64,000 nt of DNA from ASV31 sp965229765 (GTDB taxonomy: Bacteria > Pseudomonadota > Alphaproteobacteria > Rhodobacterales > Rhodobacteraceae): contig CBDDJT010000003.1 in assembly GCA_965229765.1 (NCBI GenBank), positions 806,001 through 870,000 on the forward strand, in the 5' to 3' direction. The notes below the pieces were generated by a model, which ran no database searches, was not told where the DNA came from, and worked only from the letters and a program-made list of their open reading frames with translations. Shown in pieces: positions 58,634-64,000 of the stretch. Position 1 is the stretch's first letter, and each line of letters opens with the position of its first letter. A program made the translations under genes and the position numbers.

Positions 58634-59818
58634 TCAGATCACCACGACATCGAGCGGCGGGAAGCCGTTGAACCCGACCGAAGAATAGCTGGAGGTATAC
58701 GCCCCCGCCGTGCGGATCACAAAGCGGTCGCCCGCGGTCAGCCCAAGCGGCAACTGCACCGGACGCTTTTCGTATAGCACATCGGCGCTGTCGCAGGACG
58801 GACCGGCAAGAATGCAAGGGCCTGTCGCCGCTCCGTCCCGGTCGGTGAGGAACCGGTAGCGAATGGCCTCGTCCATCGTCTCGGCAAGGCCCGAGAACTT
58901 TCCGATATCGAGATACACCCAACGGTGCAGGTCGTCGTCGGATTTTCTGGACACCAGAAGAACCTCGGCCACGATCATGCCGGCCTCGGCAACAAGGCCC
59001 CGGCCCGGCTCTGCCATGACGTGGGAAACGGCACCGAAACGGGCGCGCACAAGCTCCATGACGCCCGCGGCATAGGCCGCCGGGGGCTCGACAGGATCGC
59101 CGTAATCGGCCGGAAAGCCGCCGCCGATATTCAGAAGGTCCAGATCATACCCCGCCGCGCGCGCGGCATGCCAGACCGCCGCCACGCGGTCCAGCGTCGG
59201 CGCCCACATGGCGGCGCGGCGCGTCTGGCTGCCCACGTGGAACGACAGGCCCACCGGGCGCAGTCCGGCGTCGCGCGCCTGAGCCATAAGGGGAATTGCC
59301 TTTTCCGGCGCGCAGCCGAACTTGCGCGACAGCGGCCAGTCGGCCTCTGTCACGTCGACGAGCAGGCGGATATAAACCTGTGCCCCCGGCGCGTTGGCCG
59401 CGATCTTGGCGATCTCGTCTTCGGCATCGGCGGCAAAGAGATCTACGCCTGCCGCATGGGCAAAGGCGATGTCCGCGGCGCGCTTGACCGTGTTGCCAAA
59501 GCTGATCTGGTCGGGCCGCGCGCCAAGACCGAGGCAAAGTTCGATCTCGCCGCGCGACGCGGCGTCGAAACGGCAGCCCTCTGCCAGAAGCGCGCGCACA
59601 ATAGCGGGTTCCGGGTTCGCCTTTACGGCGTAATGCACATGTGCTGCGCCAAGGCCGGACTTCAGAGCGCGGTAGCTTTCCGCCGCGATGGCGGGGTCCA
59701 GCACCAGCGTCGGGCGCTCGAAGCGCGCAAGACGGCACACCGCGTCAAGGCGGCGGTCATCGGCAGATGGCAGAGAAAAATCGTTCGGGCCGGAAAACCC
59801 GGTGACGTAAGCGTTCAT
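58634..59818 (-). CDS. Ornithine/lysine decarboxylase (group IV, PLP-dependent)
   Basis: Fold-type III decarboxylase of 394 residues in the ornithine/DAP/arginine decarboxylase 2 family, probably producing putrescine or cadaverine. The PLP lysine lies in HVHYAVKANPEPAIV. The phosphate-binding motif is NIGGGFPADYGDPVEP, and the cysteine of the second subunit's active site is in AGPSCDSADVLYEKR. The C-terminus is AYTSSYSSVGFNGFPPLD. ATG 59818 has TTGGAG eight bases upstream. It is divergent from L-lactate dehydrogenase across a 286-base gap. Substrate preference cannot be told. Confidence 0.88.
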   Translation of the reverse strand: MNAYVTGFSGPNDFSLPSADDRRLDAVCRLARFERPTLVLDPAIAAESYRALKSGLGAAHVHYAVKANPEPAIVRALLAEGCRFDAASRGEIELCLGLGARPDQISFGNTVKRAADIAFAHAAGVDLFAADAEDEIAKIAANAPGAQVYIRLLVDVTEADWPLSRKFGCAPEKAIPLMAQARDAGLRPVGLSFHVGSQTRRAAMWAPTLDRVAAVWHAARAAGYDLDLLNIGGGFPADYGDPVEPPAAYAAGVMELVRARFGAVSHVMAEPGRGLVAEAGMIVAEVLLVSRKSDDDLHRWVYLDIGKFSGLAETMDEAIRYRFLTDRDGAATGPCILAGPSCDSADVLYEKRPVQLPLGLTAGDRFVIRTAGAYTSSYSSVGFNGFPPLDVVVI

Positions 59819-60062
59819 GGTCATCTCCAACAGACCGGGCCGAAAGGCCGACTTCTTCCATGGGAGACGTTACCGTCGCTACGTAAACTCGGGTGACCCG
59901 GCCAGAGGCGCGTGCGTTGGCGTCCGTGACGGCGCAAGTAGGGCTGCGGGCGAGTCGGTGCAAGGAATTTCTGGGGTCGCGCGTCCGATTTTTTCTGCGG
60001 CGGCTTTCACGCCGGTTTACCCGCCGGCCGGGACGGTTTGGCGCGGCGCGCCGCGCGCCAGA

Positions 60063-60084
60063 TATCGCTATGATGTGAGCGATA
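60063..60084 (+). promoter_or_regulatory. Inverted repeat upstream of ldh (putative operator)
   Basis: TATCGCT at 60063-60069 and AGCGATA at 60078-60084 are perfect complements with an 8-base spacer. The site ends 20 bases before the ldh start and just ahead of its ribosome-binding site, in a position suited to repression. Confidence 0.4.
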
Positions 60085-60104
60085 ACATGCACGGAGGTCG
60101 CACA

Positions 60105-61037
60105 ATGAAGGTCGGGATCGTGGGCGCGGGCCAGGTCGGGGCTGCGGCGGCAAATGCGCTTGCGCTGATGGGCGCGGCCAGCCGTATCGTGCTGGTCGAC
60201 CGTGACGCCGCATTGGCCGGGGCACAGGCCGCCGACATCGCGCACGCGGTGCCTTTTGCCTCGTCCGCAGTGGTCGAGGCTGGCGGCTACGACGCGCTGG
60301 CGGGCGCGGGCGTGGTGATCCTTGCCGCGGGGGTCGCGCAAAAGCCGGACGAGACCCGCCTTGCGCTGCTGGGCCGCAACGCGGCGGTCTTTGCCGACAT
60401 CCTTGGCGCGGTGCGGCAGGCCGCGCCTGACGCGATCCTGCTGATCGCCACCAATCCGGTGGACATCATGACCGACATCGCCCAGCGCATCAGTGGCCTG
60501 CCCCCCGAACGGGTGATCGGCTCTGGCACGATCCTCGATACCGCGCGTTTCCGCAGCCTTCTGGGCAGCCATCTCGGCATCGCGCCACAGTCCATGCACG
60601 CCTATGTGCTGGGAGAGCATGGCGACAGCGAGGTGCTGGCCTGGTCGGGGGCACGGGCGGGTTCGGTGCCGCTGGCGTCATTCGCGGCGCAGGTCGGTGC
60701 CCCGATCACCGCCGACGTGCGCCGGACCATCGACGACGGGGTGCGCCGCGCGGCCTACAGGATCATCGCGGGCAAGGGCGCCACGTGGTTTGGCATCGGC
60801 GCCGGACTGGCACGGATCGTCACCGCAATCGCGCGCGACGAGCAGACCGTGCTGTCGGTGTCGATCCGTACGACCGAGGTGGCGGGCGTCAGGGGCGCAA
60901 CGCTGTCGCTGCCGCGCATTGTGGGCGCGGCAGGAGTGGCCGCGACCCTGGTGCCCGACCTCGATGCCGCCGAGACCGAGGCGCTGGCAGCCAGCGCCGC
61001 CATGCTGCGCGAGCTTGCGGACCAAGTCCCTCTTTGA
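60105..61037 (+). CDS. ldh: L-lactate dehydrogenase
   Basis: NAD-dependent L-2-hydroxyacid dehydrogenase of 310 residues. The Rossmann motif is VGIVGAGQVGAAAANALALM. The specificity loop reads VAQKPDETR with glutamine at the position that distinguishes lactate from malate dehydrogenases. Other sites are TNPVDIMT, GTILDTARFR with the carboxylate-binding arginine, and catalytic histidine in GEHGDSE. ATG 60105 has ACGGAGG upstream. It may regenerate NAD or oxidise lactate to pyruvate; an inverted repeat lies just upstream. The frame opens at 59817 but only the ATG at 60105 fits the family. Confidence 0.9.
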   Translation: MKVGIVGAGQVGAAAANALALMGAASRIVLVDRDAALAGAQAADIAHAVPFASSAVVEAGGYDALAGAGVVILAAGVAQKPDETRLALLGRNAAVFADILGAVRQAAPDAILLIATNPVDIMTDIAQRISGLPPERVIGSGTILDTARFRSLLGSHLGIAPQSMHAYVLGEHGDSEVLAWSGARAGSVPLASFAAQVGAPITADVRRTIDDGVRRAAYRIIAGKGATWFGIGAGLARIVTAIARDEQTVLSVSIRTTEVAGVRGATLSLPRIVGAAGVAATLVPDLDAAETEALAASAAMLRELADQVPL

Positions 61038-61104
61038 CCGCATGAGGGCGTCTTCTGCCCGCAGATCGCGTCGGACCCGGTGCGCCGCAGGCGCAAGGGT
61101 GCGC

Positions 61105-61959
61105 TCAGAGCGCGCCGTAGGCGTGGCGCACCAGCCCCGCGAGATCGCGGCAGGCGGGACCCGTGCCGTGATCCGCCGAGTAGAGGTTGATGCAGGTCTG
61201 CTGCAGGTCGGGCAGCGCGCCGCCATGCGGGATACGCTCGAAATGCGGGGGCCAGGTGCCTTCGATCGCGGCGTGCACCGCCAGATCGGCGCTGACACTG
61301 GCCTCGACGGTGCGGCTGCTGTCGCTTTCCACCGCCATTTCCCAGGGAATTCCCGCGCGGTCGAGCGCAGACTGGATGCCAGAGCGAAAGATGCAATCGT
61401 ATTCGAAGGCAAGCCGCAGCGGGCGCTGCCGCCACGCGGTTCCGCCGGGCGCACCTATCCAGATCAGTCCCTGAACCGTCAGTGTCTCGCCCCCGGTGTC
61501 GCAACCGTCCTCGGTGGTCAGGATCAGGTCGCAAGTGCCCTTGGCGAACATCTCTTTCAGCCGCCGGGTATAGGACGACACAAGCTGCACCTTCATGCGC
61601 GGATACTCGGCGTTGAAGCGGTTCAGGACGCGCGGGATCGCCGGGTAGACGATGTCATGCGGCACGCCCAGCACGATCTCGCCCTCGAAATCCTGATGGG
61701 TCAGTCGCGCCAGCGTCTCGTCGTTCAGGTCCAGAAGTCGCCGGGCATATCCCAGAAGCTGTTCCCCCGAAGCGGTCAGCGTCAGGCTGCGGCCGCCGCG
61801 GTCGAAGAGCGACAGTCCGAGCGCCTCCTCCAGCCGTTTGAGCTGCATCGACACGGCCGACTGGGTCAGGTTCAGGAAACCTGCGGCTCGGGTCACGCCG
61901 CCGGTGTCGGCCACCGCAACGAAGGATCGCAGGGCGGTCAGGTCTAGCTGGCGCGGCAT
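61105..61959 (-). CDS. LysR-type transcriptional regulator
   Basis: Regulator of 284 residues. The winged helix is RSFVAVADTGGVTRAAGFLN followed by LTQSAVSMQLKRLEEALGLS, and the effector domain contains VLGVPHDIVYPAIPRVLNRF. It has a cysteine-containing region CDLILTTEDGCDTGG and may sense a small metabolite. The ATG at 61959 is used rather than one eleven codons upstream. It is divergent from a DUF1127 protein gene, with LysR-like boxes in the gap. It follows ldh on the opposite strand; whether it controls ldh is unclear. Confidence 0.86.
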   Translation of the reverse strand: MPRQLDLTALRSFVAVADTGGVTRAAGFLNLTQSAVSMQLKRLEEALGLSLFDRGGRSLTLTASGEQLLGYARRLLDLNDETLARLTHQDFEGEIVLGVPHDIVYPAIPRVLNRFNAEYPRMKVQLVSSYTRRLKEMFAKGTCDLILTTEDGCDTGGETLTVQGLIWIGAPGGTAWRQRPLRLAFEYDCIFRSGIQSALDRAGIPWEMAVESDSSRTVEASVSADLAVHAAIEGTWPPHFERIPHGGALPDLQQTCINLYSADHGTGPACRDLAGLVRHAYGAL

Positions 61960-62008
61960 ATCACAATCCGTGATGAAGATAGCAAATAACATTCATTTCC
62001 CATATGAA
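61960..62008. promoter_or_regulatory. Two LysR-type T-N11-A boxes
   Basis: ATCAC-N5-GTGAT at 61960-61974 and TTCAT-N7-ATGAA at 61992-62008 are dyads in the AT-rich 121-base gap between the LysR gene and the DUF1127 gene. The first abuts the regulator's start codon, fitting autorepression. Confidence 0.4.
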
Positions 62009-62080
62009 CCACGATCCGGCATAAGGATCAAGAAATTTGATTCTCGATGCGCTCTGCATCACGAAATAACAGGTGTCTCC

Positions 62081-62296
62081 ATGACGATGCATTCCGCGAC
62101 CGCCGCACGGATCGCCACCCCAGCCGGGCTTGGGCTGATCGGCTCCATCACTGCCGCACTTGAACTCTGGCGCCAGCGTCGCGCGCTCGAACGGCTTGAC
62201 GCGCACCGGCTTGCGGACCTCGGTCTGGATGCCCGATGCGTCCACTCCGAGGCAAAAAGGCCTATCTGGGATGCACCAAATCACTGGCGCGGCTGA
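62081..62296 (+). CDS. DUF1127 domain-containing small protein
   Basis: Protein of 71 residues with a YjiS-like DUF1127 domain: WRQRRALERLDAHRLADLGL near residues 31-50, the arginine-rich helix of the family. Such proteins bind RNA and affect phosphate or carbon adaptation in Agrobacterium and Rhodobacter. The ATG at 62081 has a weak CAGGTGTCTCC site. It is divergent from the LysR gene and probably under its control (inference). The BI-1/YccA gene follows 124 bases later. Confidence 0.82.
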   Translation: MTMHSATAARIATPAGLGLIGSITAALELWRQRRALERLDAHRLADLGLDARCVHSEAKRPIWDAPNHWRG

Positions 62297-62345
62297 GAAC
62301 GCCGTTCCGGCGCGGAATTCCTGACAGGAAAACCTTGAAAAGCCC

Positions 62346-62375
62346 GTGATCCCTGCCAATATCCGCAGGGATCGC
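62346..62375 (+). promoter_or_regulatory. Stem-loop upstream of the BI-1/YccA gene
   Basis: GATCCCTGC at 62348-62356 and GCAGGGATC at 62365-62373 form a 9-bp stem (11 with one GU pair) and an 8-base loop, 45 bases before the start. It could be a 5'-UTR hairpin or the terminator of the DUF1127 gene without T-run. Confidence 0.4.
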
Positions 62376-62420
62376 AGGCCATGGGTGCCTGCACATCTTG
62401 ACGTTATGTGGAGGCGTTCA

Positions 62421-63158
62421 ATGGCTGACTACCAGACGATCCGCGCGACCGCCGGTGTGCGGACCGCCGAGATCGACGCGGGCCTTCGGGCCCACATGAA
62501 CAAGGTCTACGGCACGATGTCCGTGGGCATGCTTGTTACCGCGGGCGTTGCATGGGCCATCGGTTCGAACGATGCGCTCTTGTCGATCTTCCGTGATCCG
62601 ATCACGCTGAGCCCGAATATCCTGGGCTGGATCGCGATGTTCCTGCCGCTTATCATGGTGTTCGCATTTGGCGCCGCCATCAATCGCCTGTCCGCTGCGG
62701 GCGCCCAGCTTTTCTTCTACGTCTTCGCCGCCGCGATGGGCCTGTCGATCAGCTGGATCTTCGCGGCCTTCACCGGCATTTCGATCGCGCAGACATTCCT
62801 TGTCACGGCGATCTCCTTCGCGGGTCTTTCGCTGTGGGGCTACACCACGAAGAAGGACATCTCTGGCTGGGGATCTTTCCTCATCATGGGGGTGATCGGC
62901 CTGATCGTTGCCTCGATCGTGAACATCTTCCTCGGGTCGCCGGCGATCTACTTCGCGATCTCGGTTCTCGGTGTTCTGATCTTCGCGGCCCTGACCGCCT
63001 ATGACACCCAGCGCATCAAGAACGAATACATCCAGCATGCCCACGCAATGGATGACGAATGGATGGCGAAGTCGGCGATCATGGGCGCGCTGACGCTCTA
63101 CCTCGACTTCATCAACCTGTTCATGTTCCTGCTGCAGTTCCTGGGCAACCGGGAATAG
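62421..63158 (+). CDS. BAX inhibitor-1/YccA family membrane protein
   Basis: Inner-membrane protein of 245 residues with seven predicted helices. It begins MADYQTIRATAGVRTAEIDA and has AHMNKVYGTMSVGMLVTAG in the first helix and YDTQRIKNEYIQHAHA before the last helices. The C-terminus LYLDFINLFMFLLQFLGNRE is the family end with conserved aspartate. YccA inhibits the FtsH protease in E. coli, and other members leak calcium or protons. ATG 62421 has GTGGAGG upstream. A clear terminator follows. Confidence 0.9.
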   Translation: MADYQTIRATAGVRTAEIDAGLRAHMNKVYGTMSVGMLVTAGVAWAIGSNDALLSIFRDPITLSPNILGWIAMFLPLIMVFAFGAAINRLSAAGAQLFFYVFAAAMGLSISWIFAAFTGISIAQTFLVTAISFAGLSLWGYTTKKDISGWGSFLIMGVIGLIVASIVNIFLGSPAIYFAISVLGVLIFAALTAYDTQRIKNEYIQHAHAMDDEWMAKSAIMGALTLYLDFINLFMFLLQFLGNRE

Positions 63159-63192
63159 GCGGGGCCCGACCCCGACACAGCTGCACCCGACA

Positions 63193-63223
63193 GGGGCCGG
63201 CCATCGCGCCGGCCCTTTTTTTT
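63193..63223 (+). terminator. Rho-independent terminator of BI-1/YccA gene
   Basis: GGGCCGGC at 63194-63201 and GCCGGCCC at 63208-63215 form an 8-bp stem with a 6-base loop, followed by eight T residues (63216-63223). This is a canonical intrinsic terminator 35 bases after the stop. Confidence 0.9.
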
Positions 63224-63249
63224 GGCGCAGCTTGCCGGTTCCCGCCGCG

Positions 63250-63741
63250 TCAAAGGCGCCGCTGCAACAGCATCGCAGGAAAGGCGATGCCGGGCGCCAG
63301 CGGCACCGTTATCTGGCGGATGGGCTGGAATCCCAGCGCACGGTAGAAGGGCACGGCCGTGCGGGTTGACTGACAGTCGAGCCCGCGCATTCCCGCCGCC
63401 GCTGCCGTTTCGAACACCTTGGACAGGATCGCGCGCCCGATGCCACGCCTTGTGGCACGGTCATCGGTGACGACATGACGGACGTCGGCCCGCCCCAGCG
63501 CACCGCGCCCCGGCGTCCAGCCGCCTGCCCCAAGGATTTCGCCATCGGCGGTTTCGGCGACGTAGTAGGTGCCGCTGGACAGAAGCTCTGGCCGCGCACG
63601 GGCGATGATCGGCAGGGCCAGCACCATGACAGAGGGCGGGTAGTCCGGCCGCAGGAGCCTTGGATACGCCCGCGCCAGCAGCGCATCGACACGGGCCAGA
63701 TCGTCCGGGCAGGCGGCGCGGATCGTCAGCGTCTCGGTCAC
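63250..63741 (-). CDS. GNAT family N-acetyltransferase
   Basis: Acetyl-CoA-dependent acetyltransferase of 163 residues. The CoA-binding motif is VVTDDRATRRGIGRAILSKV (motif A with R-R-G-I-G-R), the strand-helix TETLTIRAACPDDLARVDAL is at the N-terminus, and VPFYRALGFQPIRQI is motif B. The acceptor is unknown. GTG at 63741 is chosen because the family begins there; the frame opens at 63810. It follows rpmG on the same strand. Confidence 0.8.
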   Translation of the reverse strand: MTETLTIRAACPDDLARVDALLARAYPRLLRPDYPPSVMVLALPIIARARPELLSSGTYYVAETADGEILGAGGWTPGRGALGRADVRHVVTDDRATRRGIGRAILSKVFETAAAAGMRGLDCQSTRTAVPFYRALGFQPIRQITVPLAPGIAFPAMLLQRRL

Positions 63742-63774
63742 GGGCGGCCCCTGGAAAGATACCCTGGAACGACG

Positions 63775-63801
63775 CGGGGCCGCGCTGATGGCGCGGCCCC
63801 G
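63775..63801 (-). terminator. Possible terminator after rpmG
   Basis: An 11-bp perfect inverted repeat (63775-63785 and 63791-63801) with a 5-base loop lies 24 bases downstream of the rpmG stop on the minus strand. There is no strong T-run, so it may also be a processing or stability element before the GNAT gene. Confidence 0.5.
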
Positions 63802-63825
63802 GTCAGACAAGTCACAAAGGCGATC

Positions 63826-63993
63826 CTACTTGATCTTGCCTTCCTTGTACTCGACATGCTTGCGCACGACCGGGTCGTACTTTCGCACGCTCATCTTCTC
63901 GGTCATGGTGCGCGAGTTCTTCTTGGTCACGTAGAAATGCCCCGTGCCAGCGGTCGAGTTCAGGCGGATCTTGATGGTCGTCGGTTTCGCCAT
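63826..63993 (-). CDS. rpmG: 50S ribosomal protein L33
   Basis: Ribosomal protein L33 of 55 residues, beginning MAKPTTIKIRLNSTAGTGHF and continuing YVTKKNSRTMTEKMSVRKYD, ending EYKEGKIK. It lacks the cysteine pair of the zinc-binding form, so it is the C- form. It is located on the large subunit near the E site. The ATG at 63993 is the normal start. Its 5' region lies at the window edge, so the promoter is not visible. Confidence 0.97.
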   Translation of the reverse strand: MAKPTTIKIRLNSTAGTGHFYVTKKNSRTMTEKMSVRKYDPVVRKHVEYKEGKIK

Positions 63994-64000
63994 GGGTCAA

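Noticed and set aside
1..64000. CRISPR arrays, tRNA or rRNA genes, insertion sequences, integrases, toxin-antitoxin or defence genes
   Set aside because: Looked for across the window and none seen; the only repeats of note are the 11-bp array and the winged-helix coding duplication.

Overview
The window is a high-GC chromosomal segment. Its gene content and order point to a marine alphaproteobacterium of the Rhodobacteraceae/Roseobacter type. The main reasons are a division and cell-wall cluster with a DUF2484 gene between murC and murB, adjacent CobS/CobT cobaltochelatase genes, a two-subunit PntAB transhydrogenase, DUF1127 and DUF427 proteins, and FtsA/FtsZ proteins with alphaproteobacterial features. 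There is no prophage, insertion sequence, CRISPR array, rRNA or tRNA that I can see. Coding density is high and several starts are GTG or TTG.

Layout. 1-3.2 kb: a peptide-type ABC importer, with the 3' end of the binding protein followed by two permeases; no ATPase gene is in view. 3.4-9.8 kb: a YeeE/YedE sulfur-compound transporter, a DUF3422 membrane protein, a beta-hydroxyacid dehydrogenase, an RluE-like pseudouridine synthase and a SulP transporter carrying STAS and cyclic-nucleotide-binding domains. 9.8-12.9 kb: pntAB on the minus strand, with a strong terminator and an inverted repeat upstream. 13-20.3 kb: a small membrane methyltransferase, an SDR with kynureninase, then a minus-strand run of a class-I amidotransferase-like hydrolase, GlcG, malate synthase G, DUF2256 and an internally deleted photolyase. 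20.4-31.2 kb: pepN, an acyltransferase, a transglycosylase lipoprotein overlapping a GDCCVxC protein, gatB, small conserved proteins, BolA divergent from a J-domain protein, a LysR regulator divergent from an oxidoreductase, and an exported MsrB. 31.4-37 kb: cobS, cobT and two tandem fusions of a winged-helix DNA-binding domain to an alpha/beta hydrolase. 37-44.3 kb: aminopeptidase P, DUF427, a small RTX protein, a ClC protein, a GlcD-like oxidase and small proteins.

44.3-58 kb is the conserved core. Reading along the minus strand the order is ftsW, murG, murC, DUF2484, murB, ddl, ftsQ, ftsA, ftsZ, lpxC, bamD, recN and a small membrane protein. It links peptidoglycan precursor synthesis, the divisome, lipid A synthesis and outer-membrane assembly. 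Several of its genes overlap by 1 to 13 bases, which suggests translational coupling. 58-64 kb: an SRPBCC protein, an ornithine/lysine decarboxylase divergent from L-lactate dehydrogenase, a LysR regulator divergent from a DUF1127 protein, a BI-1/YccA protein with a clear terminator, a GNAT acetyltransferase and rpmG (L33).

The most unusual items are the tandem winged-helix/hydrolase pair whose DNA-binding halves are nearly identical at the nucleotide level, the photolyase that appears to have lost its FAD domain by in-frame deletion, the ClC protein with a channel-like valine at the proton-glutamate position, and the SulP transporter with a ligand-competent cNMP domain. I did not find a clear new multi-gene system such as a defence island. 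Start choices, domain limits and motif counts were made by eye from the sequence.
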